NCBI GenBank assembly: GCA_003833075.1
Contig: RIAY01000004.1
Coordinates: 124,001-188,000 of the forward strand
Direction of reading: 5' to 3'
Length of the DNA: 64,000 bases
From: Muribaculaceae bacterium Isolate-036 (Harlan)
GTDB taxonomy: Bacteria; Bacteroidota; Bacteroidia; Bacteroidales; Muribaculaceae
Shown here: piece after piece, positions 1-8,003 of the stretch
Layout of the letters: every line of letters starts with the position of its first letter
Position numbering within the stretch: the first letter of the stretch is position 1
Position numbers and translations under genes: made by a program
Notes under the pieces: model-generated
What the model saw: only the letters and a program-made list of their open reading frames with translations
The model's database searches: none
What the model was told of the DNA's origin: nothing

Positions 1-1045
1 CTATAGCATTCTTAAAACCGGCAGCCTCAAAAGCCGTGTTCCAATATTCGATACCCTCCTTCACGGCAGGACGCCATTTTTCGGGAAAAGCGGAATCCAC
101 GTAAAATACGATCTTCTTTTTAGGCTCCACAAGCTTTCCTGCAAAATAAGCCTCGCGGTCTTCATCCTTCGGTTCCAGACGATGACGGTTTATGATCTCA
201 TAAGTCTTGGTACCGTCAAGTTTGGAAGAATAGAGGTTCTTATATTCCGAGAAGAAACCGACACGCTTGTCATGAAAGCGGACAGGCATGGGATCATCGG
301 GAAGCTGCACAATATTGCGCGACATTGTGACCGTATACGGATTGGCGGCAGTGGGAGTGGTATAAGCCAGACGGCTTTTTATCTCTACATTCTGAGGGAA
401 CGATTTTGCAGAAATCACTCCTGAACCATCGGCATAATATGTGCCCTTGATGCCATCCTTACCACCGAGAAGTTTAGATAAGGGATTAGCTTCCTTAATC
501 GGGGAAATCGATTTCTCGTTGCCCGCAAAGAAAGAGGTGACATCGACATATATTTTGCCGTTACTCTTGTGATCTATTTTGAAAGACTTGAGGATAGGCT
601 CCGCAAAGTTAAGGTCGAAAGAGGCACGGATGGGATCATCATCCTTCACGACACTCGTAGACTGAGGAAGAGTGATGAAAAGATTGTTGTCATTGCGCGA
701 GAAGCGTATCAACCGGGACGACACCACCTGACCGGCAACCCAGTCATTGGTCTGTGACAACGAATTGACGCGGTTCACGAGCATATAGGTCTTTCCTAAC
801 ACAGAGTCCGGAATCTCGAAATACAGTTTCCCTTTGTTGTCAAGATAAGTATTGAACATTCCGCGTGTCACCGAGGCATCCTTAAGCTTTTTATGGAATG
901 CCACGCTGTCTTTTGCCTCTTGCGAAAGCTCTGTCTTGGGGAGTTCCGTTTTTTTCTTCTTCTTTGCCTCTGCAGGTTGAGAGGAGCATAACGCGCCGAT
1001 TGCCAAAAAAGCGGCTATCGCATAATTCGCAGATTTAGGGTTCAT
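1..1045 (-). CDS. Zinc-dependent metalloprotease, DUF5118/DUF5117 type (3' end outside window)
   Basis: The reading frame is open from an ATG at 1043-1045 to the window edge (348 codons), so only the N-terminal part is present. It starts with a signal peptide (AIAAFLAIGALCSS... cut after AEA) followed by a lysine run, so export to the periplasm or cell surface is likely. The following sequence (e.g. GMFNTYLDNKGKLYFEIP and EPKKKIVFYVDSAFPEKW) resembles the DUF5118/DUF5117 region of large Bacteroidetes zinc metalloproteases. The HExxH catalytic motif normally lies further downstream and cannot be checked here. A TATCTTTG -7-like box lies upstream at 1236-1243. The family call is from recognition of sequence style and is fairly secure; the substrate is unknown. 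Confidence 0.75.
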   Translation of the reverse strand, partial: MNPKSANYAIAAFLAIGALCSSQPAEAKKKKKTELPKTELSQEAKDSVAFHKKLKDASVTRGMFNTYLDNKGKLYFEIPDSVLGKTYMLVNRVNSLSQTNDWVAGQVVSSRLIRFSRNDNNLFITLPQSTSVVKDDDPIRASFDLNFAEPILKSFKIDHKSNGKIYVDVTSFFAGNEKSISPIKEANPLSKLLGGKDGIKGTYYADGSGVISAKSFPQNVEIKSRLAYTTPTAANPYTVTMSRNIVQLPDDPMPVRFHDKRVGFFSEYKNLYSSKLDGTKTYEIINRHRLEPKDEDREAYFAGKLVEPKKKIVFYVDSAFPEKWRPAVKEGIEYWNTAFEAAGFKNAI

Positions 1046-1235
1046 ATACTTTTAGGTTAGAAATATTATGAATAAGAATGATGTGAAAACCGAATTTTGA
1101 AGCCGGAGCATTGTTTCGCGAAAGGATTCGCAAAACGTGACTGGTTCCACGGATTTCGTTATAAGAAGGTAATAACTTATGGCGAAGTTATTATCTTTAT
1201 GACGGCATCCTGCCGGTTATAAGTTTTCTCACACG

Positions 1236-1243
1236 CAAAGATA
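1236..1243 (-). promoter_or_regulatory. Candidate -7 box for the metalloprotease gene
   Basis: On the minus strand this reads TATCTTTG, matching the Bacteroidetes -7 consensus TAnnTTTG. No TTTG was found at the expected 19-21 bp upstream. It would give a leader of about 180 nt. The rest of the 1046-1418 gap is AT-rich with nothing else recognised. Confidence 0.4.
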
Positions 1244-1418
1244 ACGAAATGATTTCAAATGAAATGTATAATTTACTCGCAAAATCAGATTCTTTAACCA
1301 TTTTTTTCTGAAAGCTTAAATGAATTTGCAAGTTTTTAGTTAAAATATGAATATATTTTTAATATTGCATTCAAATCCCGAATATGTCAGACTAATGTCC
1401 AATTGGCGGAAAATAGAA

Positions 1419-1447
1419 ATGCCTCCGGGCAGACTGACCGGAGGCAT
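1419..1447 (-). terminator. Rho-independent terminator of the LRR protein gene
   Basis: Ten-bp perfect stem (ATGCCTCCGG 1419-1428 with CCGGAGGCAT 1438-1447) followed on the minus strand by a T-rich run (TTTCTATTTT). It lies 24 bp after the stop of the gene ending at 1471. Confidence 0.8.
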
Positions 1448-1470
1448 TGTCTCGATATTGATTTCAGAAG

Positions 1471-3960
1471 TTATTTCACTATGACTTTTGAAGTCTTGTT
1501 GCCTTGACGGCGGATATAAATTCCGGGTTCATTGCCGCTTACCTTAACGCCTTGAAGATTAAAGTATTCAGCCTCACAGTTGTCTGTTGCCTCAATCTCT
1601 TCTACAGCCGATCCCTCGACGGTGATGTCGACCGGCACAGTTGTGAGCGAAAGTTTCGGAAGCATGGCGTTGGTCATCGTGCAGACAGCTTTCTCTGCAG
1701 ACTTTGTGAATGTGAACAAACCGTTCATCACACTGAAGTCTTTGATTTCCTCAGTTCCGGAAGTCCAGACGTACACGGTCTCGACATTGTCCACCATTGC
1801 CTGTGACGAAAGGTCCACCTTACCTTCGGCTGCAGTCACAACCATAGGTTTCTGGTTGTTGTAGGTATAATTTGTCGCTATCGATGTTGACGGAAGTGTT
1901 TCAAAAGTCAGCTTGTTGTTGGATACGTTCAAGGTTGCCAGTTTAGCCGGAAGCACGAGTGAGGAGATCTTGTTGTTCATTGCGAACAGGCGTCCCTTCT
2001 CGTTCATCTGTGACACGTCGACAGTCTCGAGATTGTTGTTGTTTACCGTGAGCTGTGCGAGTTTCGCAAGTTTTGAAACGTCGATGGTCTCAAGGTTGCA
2101 GTCAGTTGCCATTAATGTGGCGAGCTCAGTGTTGTTCTCAAGGTTGATGGTTGTGGCTTCTGAGTTCTTGTTGTTGAAGTTGATCACGAGATAGTTCAGC
2201 TTTGTCGCTTTGCTCAGGTCAACCTTGAACAAATCGTTCTCGCCGGCTTCAGCGGTGTTCTGCGCCTCTATGCGGGTCAACGCGCAGTTTTCAGGGAATC
2301 TGATGTCCGAGATGTTGTTGCCGTTGATATAGAGTTTTGCCAATGCCGCATTCCCTGTCAGGTCAAGAGAAGTCAGGGCATTCGAAGCGACAGTGAGGTC
2401 ATCCATTCCGGAAAGCTTAGATAGATTAGCGGATAATATTTTTGTCTCTGCGCCGGCTTCTTTATCCCATGCGAGGTCAAGCTTGTTGATGGTTGTCGGG
2501 TCGCTGCCGTATACAGTCACATTTGTGCCTGCAACCTTGCCTGTGGGAGTACCATATTCCCAGTCTGTCTCGTAATTCTTCGTCTCCACCGGATTTGACA
2601 GTGTCCCATTGCCCCAGTCAACCTGCACGCTCTGCTTGTCGGTAGTGGATATGTTGAGTGTCATTGTCTTGCCTGCTGCTTCAGGGGCAACGATGAATGA
2701 GAAGAGCATTCTGGGCCATACTTCCGACTGCCCTACTGTTACGGCGGTAGTCGAGAGCGTCAAAGAGGGGAATGCGGCATTTGTCATCTTGCAGACATAT
2801 TCTCCCGCCTCGCAGAATGTAAACGTGCCATTGTCTTCGTTGTATATTCCCTCTACGGTCTTGCCGTTTGATTCCCAGGTGAATACGGTTGCGGTTTCTC
2901 CGACTTTGGCAAGATTCGAGAAGTCTACGATATTCTTGCCGTTGAGAGTGTTGTTGATCACAGCCTGAGGCGCGTATACATAGTTGGCGGCAACTTTCGT
3001 CATGCCGGGTGTCGGGAGTGTCTCGAAAGTAAGATTGTTGTCGGCAAGGTTCAGACGGGTCATCTTGCTGGCGGATGTGTCAGGAAGCTTTACACTCAGA
3101 AGGTTGTTGTGGTTGAGGTAAACGGCAGCCCCGTTTGCCATCATGCCGGAAAGGTCTGCTTTTTCCAGACTGTTCCACTGGGCGTTGAGAGTCTTGAGAC
3201 TTGTGAACGGTGTCAGATCAAGTTCCGAGATTCCGCAGCCATTGATATTCAGCGTCGCGAGTTTTGTGTTTTTGGAGATATCGAATGTGTCGGACCATCC
3301 GAGTTCGGAATATAAGTTGGCGGCAACGTTTAGTGAGGATAGCTCCGGCAGTTTCGACCAGTCTGCGGCAAGAACCTGATTGTTGCCCGCACCGCTGTTA
3401 AGTGAGCCGGAGGTTACATTGAAGTTGTTGCTTACAGTTACTGTCTTAAGGTTCGGATTTTCACCGAAAGTAAGAGAAGTCAGGCGGTTGTCGCTGGCTC
3501 TGAGGGTGGTAAGAGCAACACATTTTGATATGTCAAGACTTCCGATGTTGTTATTGTCTAAAATAAGTTCTTTCAGTCCTGCCAGTTGGGAAACGTTGAT
3601 TCCCTTGATTTTGGCATCTGCATCGTCGGCTTGGGTCCAGTCTGCCGAGAGGTAGTTGATTTTCGATGCGTCGGGAGCATACACCTTGATGGAAGTGCCT
3701 GCAATAGTGCCGTCAACTTCGGTGAATACATATCCTGCCGCATTGTAATCGGCAATCGTGACATCCTTGAGAACGCCGTCACCCCAGTCTACCTGTATTG
3801 TCGCTCCATCGGTAGCGGAAATCTGGAAAACCATTTTGCTTTCAACCGCAGCGCGGTCTACGGTAAATGTCAAAGCCGGCGTAGCGGCATCATCGGCGAA
3901 AGCCGGAGATGCGAATCCCAAGGCTGCCGCCAATAATGAATAAGTAAAGAATTTCGCCAT
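1471..3960 (-). CDS. Secreted leucine-rich-repeat protein with T9SS-type C-terminal tail
   Basis: 829 aa. A signal peptide (LLAAALGFASPAFA) precedes two tandem modules. Each begins with a beta-rich segment carrying VDWGDG (residues 57-62) or, in the second copy, VDWGNG, followed by irregular leucine-rich repeats of the type LxxLxxLxLxxNxL. The C-terminus (EYFNLQGVKV..GIYIRR) resembles the type IX secretion/sorting tails of Bacteroidetes surface proteins. A cell-surface adhesin or binding role is plausible for such BspA-like proteins, but no ligand can be named. A full two-box promoter lies at 4070-4100 and a terminator at 1419-1447, so it is probably monocistronic. Confidence 0.8.
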   Translation of the reverse strand: MAKFFTYSLLAAALGFASPAFADDAATPALTFTVDRAAVESKMVFQISATDGATIQVDWGDGVLKDVTIADYNAAGYVFTEVDGTIAGTSIKVYAPDASKINYLSADWTQADDADAKIKGINVSQLAGLKELILDNNNIGSLDISKCVALTTLRASDNRLTSLTFGENPNLKTVTVSNNFNVTSGSLNSGAGNNQVLAADWSKLPELSSLNVAANLYSELGWSDTFDISKNTKLATLNINGCGISELDLTPFTSLKTLNAQWNSLEKADLSGMMANGAAVYLNHNNLLSVKLPDTSASKMTRLNLADNNLTFETLPTPGMTKVAANYVYAPQAVINNTLNGKNIVDFSNLAKVGETATVFTWESNGKTVEGIYNEDNGTFTFCEAGEYVCKMTNAAFPSLTLSTTAVTVGQSEVWPRMLFSFIVAPEAAGKTMTLNISTTDKQSVQVDWGNGTLSNPVETKNYETDWEYGTPTGKVAGTNVTVYGSDPTTINKLDLAWDKEAGAETKILSANLSKLSGMDDLTVASNALTSLDLTGNAALAKLYINGNNISDIRFPENCALTRIEAQNTAEAGENDLFKVDLSKATKLNYLVINFNNKNSEATTINLENNTELATLMATDCNLETIDVSKLAKLAQLTVNNNNLETVDVSQMNEKGRLFAMNNKISSLVLPAKLATLNVSNNKLTFETLPSTSIATNYTYNNQKPMVVTAAEGKVDLSSQAMVDNVETVYVWTSGTEEIKDFSVMNGLFTFTKSAEKAVCTMTNAMLPKLSLTTVPVDITVEGSAVEEIEATDNCEAEYFNLQGVKVSGNEPGIYIRRQGNKTSKVIVK

Positions 3961-4069
3961 AAATTATTTATTAAATAGTGGGAATAATTATCTTTGGATA
4001 AGTTGTTTATTGTTCTGTCGGGATGTCGGTTGGCATGAATTTTTATTCATGTCTGATGACTTGACGCGC

Positions 4070-4100
4070 CAAAGATAGTTAAAAGAGTGGAGATTTCAAA
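4070..4100 (-). promoter_or_regulatory. Bacteroidetes promoter for the LRR protein
   Basis: Minus strand: TTTG (4097-4100), 19-bp spacer, TATCTTTG (4070-4077). Both boxes and the spacing fit the Bacteroides consensus. It lies about 110 bp upstream of the start codon. Confidence 0.75.
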
Positions 4101-4144
4101 TAAATTATCCTATATTTATTGGATAAATATGCAAAATGAATAAA

Positions 4145-4195
4145 ACATGTATAATCGTTGCATTATGTAAGGATAATGCAGCAGATTATACATGT
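4145..4195. terminator. Hairpin terminator downstream of L-serine ammonia-lyase
   Basis: ACATGTATAATC (4145-4156) pairs with GATTATACATGT (4184-4195), with a second inner stem TGCATTAT/ATAATGCA. It lies 25 bp after the stop of the minus-strand gene at 4221. A T-run follows on the plus strand and an AT-rich stretch on the minus strand. Confidence 0.65.
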
Positions 4196-4220
4196 TTGCT
4201 TTTTTTTAGAATGAATCGTG

Positions 4221-5432
4221 TCACATTTGCTGGTAATCCTTGGCGAGACCACCTGTGCCGGTTTCCTTGTACAAAGAGGGTAGGTCGTGACCTGTCTCGC
4301 GCATTACGTTTACGAGCTTGTCGAAGCTGACTCGATGCACGCCATCAGAGAATGAGGAATATATGTTGGCATCGAGTGCGCGTGCCGCGGCATATGCATT
4401 GCGCTCGATGCAGGGAATCTGCACGAGACCGCATACAGGGTCGCATGTCATGCCGAGGTGGTGTTCGAGTCCCATTTCGGCAGCATATTCAATCTGCGCC
4501 GGACTGCCTCCGAAGAGCTGGTTGGCAGCGGCGGCTGCCATGGCGCAGGCTACACCCACCTCCCCCTGACAGCCTACCTCGGCACCGGATATGGATGCGT
4601 TCTCTTTGACCACATTGCCGATGAGTCCGGCTGTAGCCAAGGCTCTGAGCACCCTCTCCTCGGGGAGGTCGCGGCTTTTCCATAGATGGTAGAGCACTCC
4701 GGGCACAACACCGCACGAACCGCACGTCGGAGCTGTGACGATAACTCCTCCCGATGCGTTTTCCTCACTGACCGCCAATGCGTATGCAAAAGTGAGACCG
4801 CGGCTTTTAAGGTTGTCTCTGTAGCCTGTGGCTTTCACGTAATATTGCGCTGCCTTACGTCTGAGGTTTAGCGGACCGGGAAGACGGCCTTCGCGTGTAA
4901 TTCCTCTTTCCACCGCCTCTTTCATCGCTTCCCACACGTTGTGGAGATAATCCCAGATTTCAGGACCTTCGCACTCCTCTACATATTCCCAATAGCACTT
5001 TCCGCTGCGTTCGCAGTATTCAAGGATGTCTGTCATCTTGTTCATCGGATAGATGTCTTCCGATTCAATGTCCGCGTCACCCTCTATTTTTATCGCGCCT
5101 CCCCCGACGCTGTATACCGTCATTTCAAAAAGAGTCTTGCCTTCCGGGTCGAGAGCCTTGAAGAGCATGGCGTTCGGATGGTAAGGGAGGAAGATGTCCG
5201 GTTGCCATATGATTTCCACTTCTTTCCCTGCCTCGCGGAAAGTGTCGATAATTGCCACATCGGTCATGTGTCCTTTCCCTGTTGCGGCGAGAGAACCGTA
5301 GAGAACCACCTCGTAGCGTGTGGTGCCCCCCGGTGCGCGGTCAAGAAACTCGGCAGCAGCCTGTCTGGGGCCCATGGTGTGGCTCGAACTCGGACCTGTG
5401 CCTATCCTGTATATTTCCTTGATTGATTTCAT
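4221..5432 (-). CDS. sdaA: L-serine ammonia-lyase, iron-sulfur dependent, single chain
   Basis: 403 aa, the usual single-polypeptide length. The enzyme deaminates L-serine to pyruvate and ammonia in the cytoplasm. The N-terminus carries the family signature GTGPSSSHTMGP (residues 11-22). Cysteines that ligate the 4Fe-4S cluster in this family are visible in APTCGSCGVVPG and CDPVCGLVQIPCIERN. The start ATG at 5430-5432 directly precedes the conserved N-terminus. The gene stands alone: short repeat elements B and A fill the upstream gap (5506-5760). Function is assigned with high confidence; the choice between sdaA and sdaB naming is arbitrary here. Confidence 0.95.
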   Translation of the reverse strand: MKSIKEIYRIGTGPSSSHTMGPRQAAAEFLDRAPGGTTRYEVVLYGSLAATGKGHMTDVAIIDTFREAGKEVEIIWQPDIFLPYHPNAMLFKALDPEGKTLFEMTVYSVGGGAIKIEGDADIESEDIYPMNKMTDILEYCERSGKCYWEYVEECEGPEIWDYLHNVWEAMKEAVERGITREGRLPGPLNLRRKAAQYYVKATGYRDNLKSRGLTFAYALAVSEENASGGVIVTAPTCGSCGVVPGVLYHLWKSRDLPEERVLRALATAGLIGNVVKENASISGAEVGCQGEVGVACAMAAAAANQLFGGSPAQIEYAAEMGLEHHLGMTCDPVCGLVQIPCIERNAYAAARALDANIYSSFSDGVHRVSFDKLVNVMRETGHDLPSLYKETGTGGLAKDYQQM

Positions 5433-5505
5433 ATATTGTAATTCTATGCTGTCTGAAGTTAAAAAAATCGTTTAATTCCCACTTGTCCGGTATAAACGGA
5501 TGGCT

Positions 5506-5567
5506 GAACTTGTCTTGACTTATTTACGAAAGTTAAAATAATGATATTGTTCAGTCAAGACGAGTTC
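5506..5567. repeat. Repeat family B, short internal-deletion copy
   Basis: 62 bp. Ends GAACTTGTCTTGACT (5506-5520) and AGTCAAGACGAGTTC (5553-5567) are inverted repeats with one mismatch. Its left 40-45 bp match the left end of the 192-bp family B copy at 43306-43497, while the core is missing. It sits 8 bp from family A copy 1. Confidence 0.75.
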
Positions 5568-5575
5568 AGTTTCTA

Positions 5576-5760
5576 AGAAACTGTTTAAATTTAATTCGAA
5601 ATTTTTTATATAGTGAATCTTGTGGCTTCCTTGAGGTCTTTTATGGCTGTTTTCACCGAGTCTCATCGGTCACATAGCCCGCTATGCTCCCTCTTCGACT
5701 CGTAAAAACACCTCATAAAATCCTCTCAATGAACCTCACAATTAAATTTAAACAGTTTCT
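5576..5760. repeat. Repeat family A (MITE-like), copy 1
   Basis: 185 bp with perfect 21-bp terminal inverted repeats (5576-5596 and 5740-5760). Most of the interior is also an imperfect inverted repeat, so the whole unit can fold as a long hairpin. By eye it differs from copy 2 (43113-43297) at a single base. No ORF inside, so any mobility would need a transposase in trans. Its right end abuts and partly forms the stop codon of the esterase gene (5759-5761). Confidence 0.85.
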
Positions 5761-6352
5761 AAGAGATTTTTAAAATCTCCGGAACCACAAGATTTATTAT
5801 GGTGTCGGGATCCACGCGGTGCTCGCCGTCGAAATCATGATATACAGAGAAATGCTGCAGATATTCCTCCTTGCAGTTGACAACCGTGTCGCGGGTGCCG
5901 AAAAATGCTGTCACGAGTTCGGGGGAGTCCTTGCGTTTGCCGAATATGCCGAATTTAGGGTCGAACTGCTTTGCCTCCAGAGACTCATATTTCTTTATCA
6001 GTTTCGGTGTCACTTCGAAATCCACCGCACCGTCACGACGTGCGGTGTGGAAGGGCATTCTTTTTCCGATGTTCTCCTTAAGATGGACGGATGTATGGAA
6101 GGACGGGTTTATAAGGAGCCTGCGCCACCCCTTGAAGAGTTGCGCGTACATCCCGCCCATGGATGTTCCCACCACCACATCATCGGGATCCAGCGTGTCT
6201 GCAAGTTTTCTGAGGGCAGTCATGGCGAGTTCCGGCTGCACGGGTATATCCGGGGCGATGACTTCATAAGAAGCAGGCAGAGATCTGTCGAGACGCCGAG
6301 CGGTCGCCGACTGTCCGGAACTCCCCATTCCATGAAGATACACTACTTTCAT
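5759..6352 (-). CDS. YqiA/YcfP-type alpha/beta-hydrolase (esterase)
   Basis: 197 aa, cytoplasmic, no signal peptide. The N-terminus VYLHGMGSSG and the nucleophile elbow GTSMGG (residues 62-67, Ser64) fit small YqiA-like esterases; a late Asp/His pair (around VDPDT and the HRVDPD stretch) could complete the triad. Substrate unknown. The gene is boxed in by repeats: its stop codon TAG (5759-5761) overlaps the right end of family A, and family C begins 5 bp upstream of its ATG. The last residues may have been altered by the insertion. Confidence 0.8.
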   Translation of the reverse strand: MKVVYLHGMGSSGQSATARRLDRSLPASYEVIAPDIPVQPELAMTALRKLADTLDPDDVVVGTSMGGMYAQLFKGWRRLLINPSFHTSVHLKENIGKRMPFHTARRDGAVDFEVTPKLIKKYESLEAKQFDPKFGIFGKRKDSPELVTAFFGTRDTVVNCKEEYLQHFSVYHDFDGEHRVDPDTIINLVVPEILKIS

Positions 6353-6357
6353 AATTC

Positions 6358-6479
6358 TAAGTAAGTATTGAAAATTAGTTTATAATAAGTAAATGCTGTG
6401 CTTATTTAAATTTTGAATCTTTTGGATGCTTTCAAGATCTCCTAAAATTTAATATAAGATAATTTCCAACACTTACTTA
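6358..6479. repeat. Repeat family C, 122-bp inverted-repeat element
   Basis: The outer 30 bp (6358-6387 and 6450-6479) are inverted repeats matching at about 25 of 30 positions and starting TAAGTAAGT. AT-rich, no ORF. A shorter unit with the same first 10 bp at both ends lies at 61403-61462. Confidence 0.55.
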
Positions 6480-6619
6480 TTGCAATTGTGTTTGCTTACA
6501 AAATTAATACATATTTTTAAACAAATGCTAAGAGAGTGTTTACTTTTAAACAAGCTCTTAACTTAGGTTAGCATAAAGATGGATTTTTGATGGATTTTTT
6601 TAACAGCTTGTCAGAATCG

Positions 6620-6651
6620 TTTGGCAATAAGATTGAAAATTTGTAACTTCG
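6620..6651 (+). promoter_or_regulatory. Promoter of the aminotransferase gene
   Basis: TTTG (6620-6623), 20-bp spacer, TAACTTCG (6644-6651). One mismatch to TAnnTTTG. Predicted start of transcription is about 50 nt before the ATG at 6711. Confidence 0.7.
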
Positions 6652-6710
6652 CGGCAAAGGTCAAATCTACAAAGGAATCTTAACAGCTATCTAAAAAACC
6701 ACTGTACCCT

Positions 6711-7904
6711 ATGAACTTTATTTCAGAGAGAGTGAATAATCTCTCGGCATCGGCTACAATCGCCATGTCGCAGAAGAGTGCGGAACTTCGTGCCGCAGGA
6801 ATCGATGTCATCAACATGTCAATCGGTGAGCCGGATTTTAATACTCCGGAGCATATCAAGGAAGCTGCCAAGGCAGCCATCGATGCGAATTTCACGCATT
6901 ATCCTCCGGTGGCGGGATACCTTTCATTGAGAAAAGCCATCTGCGACAAGCTGAAGCGGGAGAACGGGCTTGACTATTCACCCGAAGAGATAGTTGTAGG
7001 CAACGGAGCCAAGCAGGAGCTGTGCAACGCGCTGCTCGCCACTGTCAATCCCGGTGACGAGGTGATAATCCCAGTTCCGGCTTGGGTGAGCTATGTGGAA
7101 ATGGTGAAGCTTGCCGAAGGCAAACCGGTACTTGTGTATGCCGGAGTGGAGCAGGATTTCAAGATCACACCTCAGCAGCTTGAAGCGGCTATCACACCAG
7201 ATACGCGTCTGCTTATGTTCAATTCGCCGTCAAATCCAACGGGCAGTGTATACACAGGTAAGGAGCTCAAGGCTCTTGCCGAGGTGCTTGAAAGGCATCC
7301 GCAGGTAATTGTGCTCGCAGATGATATCTACGAACATATCAATTATACAGGAGGTGCGGAAAGTATATCCCGGTTCGCTTCTCTCCGTGACAGGATGATT
7401 GTGGTGAACGGTGTTTCGAAGGCTTATGCCATGACGGGCTGGCGTATCGGCTATCTTGCAGCGCCGTTGCCGATAGCTAAAGCTTGCGCAAAACTTCAGG
7501 GTCAATACACATCGGGAGTGTCATCGATTGCACAGAAAGCCGCCGAAGCTGCCTATGCCGGTTCACAGGATTGTGTGGAGGATATGCGCAAGGCGTTCGA
7601 GAGCCGTCGCGACCTTATATACTCACTTGCAAAGGATATCCCCGGATGGATTGTCAACAGACCCGAGGGGGCGTTCTATCTTTTCCCCGAGGTGTCGGCA
7701 TATATCGGCAAGAAATATGGGGATAAGGAGATACGCACGTCCGGCGACTATGTGATGTATCTTCTTGAGGAGGCTCATGTGGCGGCTGTTGATGGCGACG
7801 CCTTCTGCGCGCCCGGTTATCTCCGTCTCTCGTATGCCACATCTGAGGAGAATATAGAGGAGGCTATGCGTCGCATCAGGGAGGCAACTCTCAGACTTGT
7901 ATAG
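6711..7904 (+). CDS. aspC: Class I/II aminotransferase, probable aspartate aminotransferase
   Basis: 397 aa, the usual length for fold-type I, subgroup I-gamma enzymes. PLP-dependent transfer of an amino group, most likely between aspartate and 2-oxoglutarate. Key residues by family alignment: substrate/cofactor Asn175 in NSPSNPTG, Asp204-Asp205 and Tyr207 in ADDIYEH, the Schiff-base lysine Lys237 in VSKAYAMTGWR, and Arg245. The ATG lies behind a good promoter (6620-6651). A strong hairpin (7928-7980) ends the transcript. Substrate could instead be another amino acid, since this subgroup also contains aromatic and alanine-type enzymes. Confidence 0.88.
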   Translation: MNFISERVNNLSASATIAMSQKSAELRAAGIDVINMSIGEPDFNTPEHIKEAAKAAIDANFTHYPPVAGYLSLRKAICDKLKRENGLDYSPEEIVVGNGAKQELCNALLATVNPGDEVIIPVPAWVSYVEMVKLAEGKPVLVYAGVEQDFKITPQQLEAAITPDTRLLMFNSPSNPTGSVYTGKELKALAEVLERHPQVIVLADDIYEHINYTGGAESISRFASLRDRMIVVNGVSKAYAMTGWRIGYLAAPLPIAKACAKLQGQYTSGVSSIAQKAAEAAYAGSQDCVEDMRKAFESRRDLIYSLAKDIPGWIVNRPEGAFYLFPEVSAYIGKKYGDKEIRTSGDYVMYLLEEAHVAAVDGDAFCAPGYLRLSYATSEENIEEAMRRIREATLRLV

Positions 7905-7927
7905 ACAATATGCTTTGTAGGAAATAC

Positions 7928-7980
7928 GGATATAAAAGAATGCTGCCGTCGGTGAAACGAGGCAGCATTCTTTTATATCC
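7928..7980. terminator. Bidirectional terminator between aminotransferase and xylA
   Basis: Perfect 20-bp stem (7928-7947 with 7961-7980) and 13-nt loop. The core AGAATGCTGCC/GGCAGCATTCT is followed by TTTTATAT in both directions, serving the convergent genes ending at 7904 and 8004. Confidence 0.85.
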
Positions 7981-8003
7981 GGTATTCATGGTCTGAAATA
8001 TAG

